From Sphingobacterium yanglingense (GTDB lineage Bacteria > Bacteroidota > Bacteroidia > Sphingobacteriales > Sphingobacteriaceae): a stretch of DNA of 64,000 bases. The notes beneath the pieces were generated by a model. That model was not told where the DNA came from. It saw only the letters and a list, made by a program, of their open reading frames with translations, and did not search any database. A program made the translations under genes and the position numbers. Positions 9,062 to 17,217 of this stretch are shown one piece after another (the stretch's first letter is position 1; every line of letters begins with the position of its first letter). The DNA lies in contig NZ_SNYV01000011.1 of assembly GCF_004363245.1 (NCBI RefSeq), positions 930,001-994,000 of the forward strand, in the 5' to 3' direction.

Positions 9062-9688
9062 ATGAAAAAATACATAACAATACTATTCATTTCCATTTTT
9101 GCCCTTACTACTGCTTGTAAAAAAGATGAACCTACACCAGAAACCGATCAAGAAGAGGTAGGGTCGGCATCGATCACCTTTACAGAGGTCGCAGGTGAAG
9201 CGCATGGTGACCACTACCACTACACCGAAATAGAAAATCCAGAAGTGGAGAAAATAGAGTTTACTGGTAGCCAAATGTTACCTCCGGTAGGTGCACATAC
9301 CCATTTGGAAGTAGGAAAATCGTACCGTTTCAATGTAACGATCAAGGATTTTGCTGGGCGAGAGACCCAACAGTCTTTCGTAGAAAAAGATGATCACCAC
9401 TTTGCCTTTATTCTAAATATCCCAGAAAACCATGCCTTTGTAACATACAGCGACAAGAGAAATGATGGGACAAAGGTTAAAGTAGGTGTACAAGGATATA
9501 TAACCGTATTGAAAGCATCTTCGACGTTTACAACACGCTATATCATGCGTCACCTAAACCCTAAAGTTAAAGAAACCATCGATCCGAAAAAAGATTGGAA
9601 TAATACGAACTTCACCTCCTTCACCGGAGCAAATGACCTAGATCTTAAATTCGACCTTCACTTTACAGAAGACGGGCACGGGCACTAG
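9062..9688 (+). CDS. His-rich lipoprotein of the metal-uptake operon
   Basis: This 208-residue lipoprotein has a signal peptide with Cys19 in LTTACKKD; the lipobox is slightly off consensus but common in this phylum. The mature part has three His clusters: HGDHYHY (about 48-54), GAHTHLE (about 78-83) and DDHHF (about 110-114), and it ends in EDGHGH. It looks like a beta-sandwich domain (alternating strands, a YRFNVTIKD segment). It starts 12 nt after the TonB receptor gene and is followed by a strong terminator, so it closes the operon. A surface or periplasmic metal-binding role is the natural reading, but no characterised family is recognised. Confidence 0.7.
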   Translation: MKKYITILFISIFALTTACKKDEPTPETDQEEVGSASITFTEVAGEAHGDHYHYTEIENPEVEKIEFTGSQMLPPVGAHTHLEVGKSYRFNVTIKDFAGRETQQSFVEKDDHHFAFILNIPENHAFVTYSDKRNDGTKVKVGVQGYITVLKASSTFTTRYIMRHLNPKVKETIDPKKDWNNTNFTSFTGANDLDLKFDLHFTEDGHGH

Positions 9689-9706
9689 TCCAGCAGTATA
9701 TAGTAT

Positions 9707-9749
9707 AACAAAAAAGAGCATTTGATTGTATCAAATGCTCTTTTTTGTT
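9707..9749. terminator. bidirectional terminator between metal operon and tRNA-Arg
   Basis: A perfect 20-bp stem (arms 9707-9726 and 9730-9749, loop TGT) with A-run and T-run ends works on both strands. It ends the lipoprotein operon (+) and sits directly against the 3' CCA end of the tRNA gene (-). Confidence 0.9.
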
Positions 9750-9823
9750 GGTGTCCCCGGCGGGAGTCGAACCCACATCTTCAGAACCGGAATCTGAAAT
9801 TCTATCCATTAAACTACGGAGAC
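9749..9823 (-). tRNA. tRNA-Arg (anticodon CCG)
   Basis: Read on the minus strand, the acceptor arms GTCTCCG and CGGGGAC pair over 7 bp with one G-U. The discriminator is A and CCA is encoded. The anticodon stem TCAGA/TCTGA holds the loop TTCCGGT with anticodon CCG, reading the Arg codon CGG. The T arm is GTGGG-TTCGACT-CCCGC. The variable loop is short. A TATTTTTG -7 box lies 7 nt upstream. Confidence 0.95.
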
Positions 9824-9830
9824 CGTTCCG

Positions 9831-9838
9831 CAAAAATA
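9831..9838 (-). promoter_or_regulatory. -7 element of tRNA-Arg promoter
   Basis: On the minus strand this reads TATTTTTG, matching TAnnTTTG, and ends 7 nt before the tRNA 5' end. No good TTG -33 partner was found at normal spacing. Confidence 0.55.
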
Positions 9839-10337
9839 TAACTTTTATGTGAAACTAAAACTTTTTTTACCAATCATTCTGAAAAGACTTTATAATAGCT
9901 TCACAAACAATATTTTACTTTGCGATTTTCAAAACTTCAAAACATTTTTTATTACGGATAAAGAGCGGGAATACAATTTTAAATGGTTTTTGGGGGACTT
10001 GAAAAAGAAAAAGCCTGAGAGAATCAGGCGATTTCTCAGGCTTTAAAATTTAACCTCTAGACGAGGCAATCAACCTAAACCTAAGCGAAGGTAACATATA
10101 TTTTTGATTCAATCCAAACGTTTTTGGATCAAAATAGCACAGCAAAAGCTAAAAGACTGATAGTCAGGGAAATAATTTACTAATAAGAAAAACAAACGAG
10201 AGCTATATATGCAACCGCACCGCTCCGTTATAGGAATTAGTTAAAGTTAGTGTATTATTTACACAAATAAAAATAAATTGCTTTTTATCTTATTTCCCTC
10301 CTCCCCAAAAGAGCTAAGAATACCTTGACCAAAACAG
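9839..10337. other. non-coding interval of about 500 bp with hairpins
   Basis: No convincing gene is present. The stretch is AT-rich and holds a long terminator-like hairpin (10010-10044), a small CCTC/GAGG hairpin near 10053-10065, and an ATCCAAA/TTTGGAT hairpin near 10112-10129. A TATTTTTG box at 10099-10106 (+) lacks a -33 partner. A small RNA ending at the 10010-10044 hairpin on the minus strand is possible but unproven. Confidence 0.5.
10010..10044 (-). terminator. orphan terminator hairpin (possible small RNA end)
   Basis: AAAGCCTGAGA (10010-10020) pairs over 11 bp with TCTCAGGCTTT (10034-10044) around a 13-nt loop. On the minus strand it is followed by a T-rich run (TTCTTTTTC), which makes it terminator-like in that direction. 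No annotated gene ends there, so it may close a short untranslated transcript. Confidence 0.5.
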
Positions 10338-10368
10338 TTGTTTATACGTATACATTTGCCTAATTTTG
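10338..10368 (+). promoter_or_regulatory. promoter of riboflavin synthase gene
   Basis: TTG at 10338-10340 and TAATTTTG at 10361-10368 are 20 nt apart, a good -33/-7 pair. The start would be about 10374, leaving a leader of about 16 nt before the ATG at 10390. That is too short for an FMN riboswitch, and none was seen. Confidence 0.65.
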
Positions 10369-10389
10369 CTTAAACATCTTTTAACACTT

Positions 10390-10980
10390 ATGTTCACTGG
10401 TATTATCGAAACATTAGGAACCGTTACAAAAATCGAACGGGAACAAACAAATCTTCATATTTATATTCATTCGGACTTATCTTCTCAATTGAAAATCGAC
10501 CAGAGTGTATCTCACAATGGTGTATGCCTCACTGTAGTAGGTATAGAAGGTGATATTCATAAAGTTACTGCTATCGACGAGACCCTTCAAAAAACCAGTT
10601 TAAGTAGTCTTCAGGAGGGACAGCTCATCAATATCGAACGTTGCACACAGGCAAACGGAAGGTTTGATGGTCATATTGTACAGGGACACGTAGATCAGAC
10701 AGCGGTATGTATCTCAAAAGAGAATCACGATGGCAGTTGGCTGTTCACATTTCAGTACGATCCTTCATTTAGTAATATCACGGTCGAAAAGGGCTCGATA
10801 GCGGTAAATGGAATCAGTCTGACTGTGGTGAACTCCCTACAGGACCGTTTTTCTGTAGCCATTATCCCCTACACGATAGAACACACTAATCTAAAACATG
10901 TACATGTGGGTACGGTAGTCAACCTGGAGTTTGACATCGTAGGGAAATATATTTCAAAAATAATGGCTCTTAGAAACTAA
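10390..10980 (+). CDS. ribE: riboflavin synthase (alpha subunit)
   Basis: This 196-residue enzyme disproportionates two molecules of 6,7-dimethyl-8-ribityllumazine into riboflavin and a pyrimidinedione, the last step of riboflavin synthesis. It has the two tandem lumazine-binding barrels: MFTGIIETLGTV opens the first, and DGHIVQGHVDQTA with FDIVGKYI spans the second; SHNGVCLTVV and AVNGISLTVV are the paired substrate motifs. The ATG at 10390 gives the standard MFTGIIE start; an in-frame TTG at 10366 lies inside the promoter. Other rib genes are not adjacent. Its last codons form one arm of a terminator shared with the convergent CLC gene. Confidence 0.95.
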   Translation: MFTGIIETLGTVTKIEREQTNLHIYIHSDLSSQLKIDQSVSHNGVCLTVVGIEGDIHKVTAIDETLQKTSLSSLQEGQLINIERCTQANGRFDGHIVQGHVDQTAVCISKENHDGSWLFTFQYDPSFSNITVEKGSIAVNGISLTVVNSLQDRFSVAIIPYTIEHTNLKHVHVGTVVNLEFDIVGKYISKIMALRN

Positions 10981-10991
10981 GAGCCATTATT
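10959..10991. terminator. bidirectional terminator built from the end of ribE
   Basis: A 15-bp stem (arms 10959-10973 and 10977-10991, loop AAA) includes the last codons and stop of ribE. The convergent CLC gene stops at 10994, so one hairpin serves both transcripts. Confidence 0.8.
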
Positions 10992-10993
10992 CA

Positions 10994-12784
10994 TTATTCG
11001 AGGTATGTCCCCTGCCTCATCAATAGCGCTCTATATTTATTAAATACAGCCGCTTTAGAAATGAATCCAAGATACCTATCTTGACTATCCACTACAGGCA
11101 ATATCCATACATCATCTTTGTTCATTTTCTGCATCACGCGCTCCATATCTTCATTTTCCTGGATGATATCAATCGGCTTTTGGGCCAACGAGGCAAATGT
11201 ACGCCCAGCCCCTTCTTCCTCGCCTAATAGAATAGAAAAAAGCCGTTCGCTGTATATTATCCCTAAAAGCTTGCGTTCGTCGTCGACTATAGGGAAGATA
11301 TTTCGCTTCGAATGGATGATATCAACTTTTCTATCGAGCGGAGTTTCTTCGGGCCTTAACAAGACAAAATTCTGCTCTATGACATAACGCAATTTCATCA
11401 TACTCAATACGGTCCGGTCTTTGTCTTCGTAAGAAATCAAATCGCCCGATTCGGCAAGGACTTTTGTATAGATGGAGTGCTTCATAACAGCCCTATTAAT
11501 CAAATAAGAGATGGATGCCACAATCATCAAAGGAACCATCAGCGCATAGCCCCCCGTAATCTCGGCAATCAGAAATATTCCGGTCAATGGGGCGTGCATG
11601 ATGCCGCTTAATGCTCCTGCCATGCCCGCCATCACAAAGTTGGGGACATTCAGCTCGATGACACCAGTTAAATTAACACCATAGGCAAAAGCAAACCCTA
11701 AAAGCCCACCCATCACCAAACTGGGGCCAAAAACACCTCCATTGCCACCGCCACTGATTGTAAACAGGGAAGCCAGAGATTTTGCAAACAGAGTCAGCAC
11801 GGTATAACACACCACTACCCAGCCCAGTCCTTTGAAATCAGAGAACAGACTATTCTTAACAATGGAGTCAAATTGTCCATCCAAGATCTGCTGTATCGTG
11901 AGATAACCTTCTCCATATAAAGCAGGGAAGACCAAAATCAATAAACCTAATGCTAATCCACTGCTCCATACCTTATTGTAAGGGTTCTGTATCTTTGAAA
12001 ACCAACTTTTCACTTGCTGGCTGAGTTTAGAAAAATAAACCGTAAACAGACCTATCAAAATAGCCAAAAGAAAGTAAAAGAACAACGCTCCTACTTCCCA
12101 ATCTGTGAGGGCTGTGTGAAAAAGAGGTTCACTGTACAGAAGTCGAGAGACAACTGCTGCCAGAGCAGACGAAATCAACAAGGGAATAAAAGCAGGAATG
12201 GAAAACTCAGGAAGCAATATTTCAATAGCGAAAATCATTCCCGCTATTGGGCTATTAAAGGCTCCCGATATACCGGCGGCAGCACCACAGGCCAACAACA
12301 TGGTAACCTCTCTATAACTCAGTCCAAAGAAACGACCAATATTAGATCCTATGGCAGATCCGCTATACGCAATCGGCGCTTCCAGTCCACAGGAACCTCC
12401 AAAGCCTACGGTAATCGCACTCGTCACGATCTGTGAGTAGACATTGTGTACTTCTATACGGCTGGACCGCCTCGAGATCGAATAGATAATAGGTGTAATC
12501 CCGTGTTCAAATGTCTTGCCTTTCAAAAACTTGCGTACATATAGTACGCTTAACAAAATACCTATCAGGGGAAAAATGAGATAAACGGAATACTTGATAT
12601 GCCACTCGACATCATCCTGTAAGGCAGATGCGATAAAATGTGTCAGTCCTTTAAGTAGCGCTGCAGCTAATCCACCAATCAGCCCAACCAAAAAAGCAAG
12701 TATTACTAAAAAGTTTCGGTTCGAAAGTCTTTCCATCCGCCACTTATTAATCCGATCCAATCTCTTCAGAAATCTACTCCTCAT
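10994..12784 (-). CDS. CLC family chloride channel/antiporter with CBS pair
   Basis: This 596-residue membrane protein has a cytosolic N-terminus, about 18 helical segments to residue 440, and two CBS domains (about 450-590) that usually sense nucleotides. The anion-path motifs are visible: GFGGSCGLEAP (residues 127-137) replaces GREGP but keeps the gating glutamate as Glu135, and GGGNGGVFGPSLVMGG provides the GxFxP loop. NSPIAGMIFAIE follows the normal pattern. It resembles the EriC-with-CBS group found in Bacteroidota; Cl-/H+ exchange versus passive channel cannot be told from sequence. It runs convergently with ribE and directly follows oxyR on the same strand with a 12-nt gap, so it may be co-transcribed with it. 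Confidence 0.9.
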   Translation of the reverse strand: MRSRFLKRLDRINKWRMERLSNRNFLVILAFLVGLIGGLAAALLKGLTHFIASALQDDVEWHIKYSVYLIFPLIGILLSVLYVRKFLKGKTFEHGITPIIYSISRRSSRIEVHNVYSQIVTSAITVGFGGSCGLEAPIAYSGSAIGSNIGRFFGLSYREVTMLLACGAAAGISGAFNSPIAGMIFAIEILLPEFSIPAFIPLLISSALAAVVSRLLYSEPLFHTALTDWEVGALFFYFLLAILIGLFTVYFSKLSQQVKSWFSKIQNPYNKVWSSGLALGLLILVFPALYGEGYLTIQQILDGQFDSIVKNSLFSDFKGLGWVVVCYTVLTLFAKSLASLFTISGGGNGGVFGPSLVMGGLLGFAFAYGVNLTGVIELNVPNFVMAGMAGALSGIMHAPLTGIFLIAEITGGYALMVPLMIVASISYLINRAVMKHSIYTKVLAESGDLISYEDKDRTVLSMMKLRYVIEQNFVLLRPEETPLDRKVDIIHSKRNIFPIVDDERKLLGIIYSERLFSILLGEEEGAGRTFASLAQKPIDIIQENEDMERVMQKMNKDDVWILPVVDSQDRYLGFISKAAVFNKYRALLMRQGTYLE

Positions 12785-12796
12785 ATAACTTTTTGT

Positions 12797-13738
12797 TTAG
12801 ATATTAAAACCAATAATATCTTTCTTTTTATTTGATTTAAAGCGTTCGGGAACGACTGTTAATATTTCATCTTTTAAGACCTTTACAGCCATTTTCTTCA
12901 CGTAGTTATGTGTAGTGACTATACTAATTTCACGTACGGGCTCTGGAGCTTTAAAATAGCGCACATGCCCCAATTGGTCTTCATTATACCCTAAGATACT
13001 CAATTCGGGCAAAATCGTCAATCCATCATTAATCTCTACCATACGCTTGAGCGTCTCTACGCTACCTGTATTGTACTCGAAAGTGCCATTCGCACCTTGA
13101 TTATGCTTATAGTTACAAATATTGAGCACCTGCCCCCGCATACAATGTCCTTCATTAAGTAACCATAGTTTTTCTTGGGACAAGTCATCATAGCCTAGCA
13201 TCTTCTTATCAAAAAGCGTGCTCTTTTCGGATACATAGGCCACAAATGTTTCATAAAACAAAGGCATTTCCAAGATGGTATTATCCAGCAAGGGGGTTGA
13301 TAATATACCGCAATCGAGCGTTCCAGCCTTGAGTTCCTGTATAATCCGCTCTGTGGTATATTCCCAGACTTGCAATTGGACTTTAGGATATTTTTTTAAA
13401 AATGATGTAATTACTCCTGGCAAAAGGTAGGGAGCAACTGTAGGTATCACTCCTATCCTGAACTCCCCTTCTAGTTCGCCCTTAGCTTCCTGTAGAATCT
13501 CTGTAATCTTCTTGCTCTCTGTAAGAACAGCACGGGCTTGCTTAATAATCCGCTTGCCTACTTCCGTAGGGATTACAGGCTGTCGACTGCGGTCAAAAAT
13601 TTTGACTCCCAACGACTCCTCCAACTTCTGAATCTGCATACTCAAAGTCGGCTGTGTAACAAAACACTTTTCGGCTGCGGCTACGAAACTCCGATAGGTA
13701 TCTACCGCAATAACATATTCCAATTGAACTAGGGTCAT
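12797..13738 (-). CDS. oxyR: LysR-type peroxide sensor OxyR
   Basis: This 313-residue LysR regulator has an N-terminal winged helix-turn-helix (about 1-60; QLEYVIAVDTYRSFVAAAEK) and a two-lobed effector domain. In the effector domain the redox pair is in EGHCMRGQVLNIC, with cysteines at residues 199 and 208, the same numbers as the peroxide-sensing disulfide of E. coli OxyR. This marks it as OxyR and not a generic LysR protein. It would activate catalase/peroxidase genes after H2O2 exposure. It is divergent from the S46 peptidase gene across 168 bp; no catalase or Dps gene is adjacent. The CLC gene follows in the same direction after 12 nt. Confidence 0.93.
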   Translation of the reverse strand: MTLVQLEYVIAVDTYRSFVAAAEKCFVTQPTLSMQIQKLEESLGVKIFDRSRQPVIPTEVGKRIIKQARAVLTESKKITEILQEAKGELEGEFRIGVIPTVAPYLLPGVITSFLKKYPKVQLQVWEYTTERIIQELKAGTLDCGILSTPLLDNTILEMPLFYETFVAYVSEKSTLFDKKMLGYDDLSQEKLWLLNEGHCMRGQVLNICNYKHNQGANGTFEYNTGSVETLKRMVEINDGLTILPELSILGYNEDQLGHVRYFKAPEPVREISIVTTHNYVKKMAVKVLKDEILTVVPERFKSNKKKDIIGFNI

Positions 13739-13906
13739 CTTATAAGTTTTAACTATACAAAGATAAGAAATGAGGTATATAAAGTTAGGAATTTAGTACT
13801 TTTGGAAAAAGCGCTCATGTGAATCTATAAAGCAACAGGCACAACTGTCTATTGGCAAGGCTTTTTAATATAAGATAGAATACAATACCATCAAAAAGTG
13901 ATTAAT

Positions 13907-16072
13907 ATGAAGTACAATTTTAAGCCCTCTATTTTATTAGCGGCCCTATTGGGACTAGGGGCATTCAATTTTTCGGCGTCTATACCAGACGAAGGAATGT
14001 TTCCCTTGAGTGAATTAAACAGAGCTGGACTAAAAAAAGCAGGGTTAAAAATCAGTGAAAAAGACATTTATAACCCAGGACAGGTAGGACTGGTGGATGC
14101 CTTGGTCCAGGTATCTGGTTGCTCAGGTTCTTTCATATCACCCAATGGACTGATTATTACGAACCATCACTGTGCGTTCAGTGCGGTTCAACTAGCGTCA
14201 ACACCACTACACAATTATTTGGAAAATGGATTTGTGGCGAATTCCCAAGAGCAGGAAATAGAAGCCCGGGGACTTACCATCCGTATCACAGAATCTTATG
14301 ACGATGTCTCAGCACAAATATTGAATGCGGTAGCGCAGGTCAATGATCCTATCGAGCGCATCAATATAATCAACAGAAAACGGGAAGAGATAGCACGCCA
14401 GGCAGAGAAAGAAGATCCGTCAATCAAAGCAGAAGTTTCGGAAATGTTCATAGGAAAGAGTTATGTGCTTTTCCGCTACCGTACGATAGAAGATGTAAGA
14501 TTGGTTTATATCCCCCGTCAGGATATCGGAGAGTTTGGAGGGGAGACAGACAACTGGGTATGGCCTAGGCATACCGGAGATTTCTCCTTCTTAAGGGCAT
14601 ATGTCGCTCCGGACGGGAGTGCTGCTAAATATTCGAAAAAGAATGTTCCTTACAAACCTAAAAAACACCTGAAAGTCAATCCAAAAGGGGTTGAAGAGAA
14701 TGATTTTGTCTTCATATTGGGGTATCCAGGAAGAACATTCAGACACCGTCCTGCGCAGTACATAGCATATCAACAGCAGTTTTTACTACCCTATACGTCG
14801 GAACTCTACGATTTCCAAAATCAACAAATGTTGCTAGCTGGGAAAAATGATAAAGCTACTGAACTAGCGCTGGCAACAAGAATAAAACGCAATGCCAATG
14901 TATTGAAAAACTACAGGGGGAAACTAAAAGGCTTGCGTAATATCGACCTTATCCAAAGTAAGCAGCAAGAAGACCTGGCACTAGGCCAATTCATCGCCTC
15001 TAAACCGGAGTTAAGCAAGAAATATGCAACGCTGATGGCTGACATTGACCAGCATTATAAGTTGGTATTCAGTGATGCAGAAAGAGAACTATGGTTCAAC
15101 AACCTATATACAGGCATCCGTTCGCTCCAAATTGCGTCTTTGGTCAATGAATTCAAAAGCATCCTAGACAAACAGGGAGGTACATCAAGTAAACAACAGT
15201 TTTTTGATCAAAATATAGCACGTTTTAAGCAACAACTAGACGGCATATACGAAAGCTATAATAAACAAGCTGACGAACGCATAGCAGGACACCTATTTGC
15301 CCAAGCCTATCTTTTTAAAGGTAAAAACCAGGTGCAAACTGTAGTGAACAAAAATTTCGGAAGCGAAGACAGCGCTACAAAATATATACAAGAAGCAATT
15401 GCCCAATCGAAAGTGAATGACAAAGCACTTCTATACAATGATGTTCTTAAAAGTGTAGCTAGCCTCGCGGCCTACAACGATGAATTACTAACTTTCCAGC
15501 AAAAAGTTGAAAAGGAAATAGAGCCATTCCGCCAGGAACAAAAGCGTCGTGAAGGAGTATTGAATAGATTAATGGGCGATTATGTAGCCGTTAAAGAACT
15601 GTATCAGTCTAAAAACTTTATTCCGGATGCGAACTCTACTTTACGGTTGACTTATGGAAATATAAAAGGCTATAGCCCTGCTGATGCCACTTATATGAAG
15701 CCATTCACAACCGTAAAAGGATTAATCGAAAAAGGCAACTCTGGCGATACGGAATTCCAATATCCTGAAGCTATTAAGCAAGCTTGGCTGAGCAAAAATT
15801 TTGGTGCTTATAGTAAAGGAGATTTAAATGACGTACCGGTCAATATCCTCTATAATATGGACACTACGGGAGGAAACTCAGGTTCTCCTATTATGAATGC
15901 TTATGGCGAACTTATTGGTGTAAACTTTGACCGTTCGTATGATGCTACGATTAATGACTTTGCTTGGAATGAAAGCTACAGCAGATCGATAGGTGTAGAC
16001 ATTCGTTATGTTCTTTGGGTCGCTGACAAAATAGATAATGCCCAGTTTATCCTAAAAGAAATGGGAATTTAA
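13907..16072 (+). CDS. S46 dipeptidyl-peptidase, probably DPP11 type (Asp/Glu-specific)
   Basis: This 721-residue periplasmic serine exopeptidase releases dipeptides from oligopeptides. A signal peptide covers about 1-24. The chymotrypsin-like triad is visible: His in LIITNHHC (87-88), Asp225 in RHTGDFSFLR, and Ser658 in TTGGNSGSP; the helical cap lies between. Residue 676, 18 after the serine, is Arg (in VNFDRSYD). In this family an Arg here marks DPP11, which prefers Asp/Glu at P1, whereas DPP7 has Gly. The ATG at 13907 is preferred over a GTG at 13898. Length is as expected. It is followed by a perfect hairpin and then a rhodanese-thioredoxin gene. Confidence 0.9.
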   Translation: MKYNFKPSILLAALLGLGAFNFSASIPDEGMFPLSELNRAGLKKAGLKISEKDIYNPGQVGLVDALVQVSGCSGSFISPNGLIITNHHCAFSAVQLASTPLHNYLENGFVANSQEQEIEARGLTIRITESYDDVSAQILNAVAQVNDPIERINIINRKREEIARQAEKEDPSIKAEVSEMFIGKSYVLFRYRTIEDVRLVYIPRQDIGEFGGETDNWVWPRHTGDFSFLRAYVAPDGSAAKYSKKNVPYKPKKHLKVNPKGVEENDFVFILGYPGRTFRHRPAQYIAYQQQFLLPYTSELYDFQNQQMLLAGKNDKATELALATRIKRNANVLKNYRGKLKGLRNIDLIQSKQQEDLALGQFIASKPELSKKYATLMADIDQHYKLVFSDAERELWFNNLYTGIRSLQIASLVNEFKSILDKQGGTSSKQQFFDQNIARFKQQLDGIYESYNKQADERIAGHLFAQAYLFKGKNQVQTVVNKNFGSEDSATKYIQEAIAQSKVNDKALLYNDVLKSVASLAAYNDELLTFQQKVEKEIEPFRQEQKRREGVLNRLMGDYVAVKELYQSKNFIPDANSTLRLTYGNIKGYSPADATYMKPFTTVKGLIEKGNSGDTEFQYPEAIKQAWLSKNFGAYSKGDLNDVPVNILYNMDTTGGNSGSPIMNAYGELIGVNFDRSYDATINDFAWNESYSRSIGVDIRYVLWVADKIDNAQFILKEMGI

Positions 16073-16078
16073 TTAGCA

Positions 16079-16112
16079 TAATGGGGAATCTATTACAATA
16101 GATTCCCCATTA
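16079..16112. terminator. 16-bp perfect hairpin after the S46 gene
   Basis: Arms at 16079-16094 and 16097-16112 pair perfectly with a 2-nt centre; the core is GGGGAATC/GATTCCCC. No long T-run follows, so it may be a weak terminator or an mRNA 3' stabiliser that separates the peptidase from the next genes. Confidence 0.6.
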
Positions 16113-16131
16113 TTCATCTAAAAAAATAAAA

Positions 16132-16827
16132 ATGATAAGACTACTGAGCTCTCTCCTACTGCTAATAGCATCCGCTTGTACAGCCATTGGGCAGACCAAA
16201 ATAACAGCATCGGAAGCCGCTAAAATATTTGAAAAGAATAAAAAAGTACAATTGCTCGATGTACGCACACAAAAGGAGTATACAGATAAGCATATTGCTA
16301 ATTCCATAAACCTAGATTGGAATCAAAAAGCGGAATTTGAAGAAAGCTCCTCCTCTAAACTCAACAAAAAAAAACCTGTATATGTGTACTGTCTATCAGG
16401 AGGCCGTAGCGCGCAAGCTGCCAAAACACTGGCAGAACAGGGATTTACAGTATATGAAATTGAGGGAGGTATCCTAAAGTGGGAAGCAGCAAACCTTCCT
16501 TTAGAAAGAAACCTCTCACAGACGCCTAAAGGACTTACCATAAAACAATTTAAAGCACTTACAAAAGATGAGCAGATGGTACTCGTCGACTTTCATGCGA
16601 GCTGGTGCGGTCCCTGCAAAGAGATGGAGCCATTTATAAAACAAGTCGCTAAAAAATACACAGGCAAGGTTAAGGTTGTAAAAATCGATGTCGATGAAAA
16701 TGGCACCTTGACCAAGCAACTGGGGATAACGAGCATTCCTGTACTCTATTTGTACAAAGGAGGAAAGAGAACCTGGAAACACACTGGATTCGCAGATTTG
16801 GAAACTATAGAAAAACAACTTAATTAA
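16132..16827 (+). CDS. secreted rhodanese-thioredoxin fusion protein
   Basis: This 231-residue protein starts with a signal peptide (about 1-20). A Cys16 in the ASAC context could be lipidated, but the lipobox is weak. Residues 25-125 are a rhodanese domain with LLDVRTQKEY and the active-site loop CLSGGR (Cys87). Residues 135-231 are a thioredoxin domain with WCGPC (158-162), a cis-proline segment ITSIPV, and a final helix. Joining a persulfide/sulfur-transfer domain to a disulfide reductase in the periplasm suggests handling of sulfane sulfur or oxidised thiols. It precedes the DUF423 gene by a single base, so the two share a transcript. Both active sites look intact. Confidence 0.88.
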   Translation: MIRLLSSLLLLIASACTAIGQTKITASEAAKIFEKNKKVQLLDVRTQKEYTDKHIANSINLDWNQKAEFEESSSSKLNKKKPVYVYCLSGGRSAQAAKTLAEQGFTVYEIEGGILKWEAANLPLERNLSQTPKGLTIKQFKALTKDEQMVLVDFHASWCGPCKEMEPFIKQVAKKYTGKVKVVKIDVDENGTLTKQLGITSIPVLYLYKGGKRTWKHTGFADLETIEKQLN

Positions 16828-16828
16828 T

Positions 16829-17203
16829 ATGCAGACAGTAACTCTCGTCCTTGGTGCAGGTTTTGGAATTCTAGCCATTACACTGGGGGCTTTTGGGGCA
16901 CATGCCTTCAAGAAAATAATCAGTGCAGATAAATTAGCTTCTTTTGAAGTAGGTGTCCGTTATCAGATGTATAGTGCGCTGGTATTATTACTTATCGGAT
17001 TTAGCTGTGATTTTACATTGTACAGTCAGCGTCTAGCAGTTTATGGAATCGCAATTGGGACTATCTTATTCTCATTCAGCATCTATTTGCTGTCGTTTTC
17101 AGAATATTGGAAAGCCAATCTTCGTTTCTTGGGTCCCATCACTCCTTTGGGTGGTCTGCTAATGATTGTTGGATGGGCCTCCTTACTGGTTTCATTTCTA
17201 TAA
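16829..17203 (+). CDS. DUF423 (YgdD-like) small membrane protein
   Basis: This 124-residue protein has four hydrophobic helices and the family start LGAGFGILAITLGAFGAHAF, followed by VGVRYQMYSALVLL. It matches DUF423/YgdD in length and motif. The function is not known. It begins one base after the rhodanese-thioredoxin stop and is followed 14 nt later by the CLC-F type gene. Confidence 0.88.
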   Translation: MQTVTLVLGAGFGILAITLGAFGAHAFKKIISADKLASFEVGVRYQMYSALVLLLIGFSCDFTLYSQRLAVYGIAIGTILFSFSIYLLSFSEYWKANLRFLGPITPLGGLLMIVGWASLLVSFL

Positions 17204-17217
17204 CACTATAAGTAAGC

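Noticed and set aside
9849..10046. 65-codon open frame after tRNA-Arg
   Set aside because: It needs a GTG start, has low-complexity Lys/Phe-rich content, overlaps the orphan hairpin and has no promoter; treated as chance.
10099..10106. TATTTTTG promoter-like box in the non-coding interval before ribE
   Set aside because: No -33 TTG lies at 18-20 nt, and a better promoter is found at 10338-10368 directly before ribE.
17204..17217. Possible fluoride riboswitch before the CLC-F type gene
   Set aside because: Only 14 nt separate it from DUF423 and no crcB-type pseudoknot sequence is present upstream.
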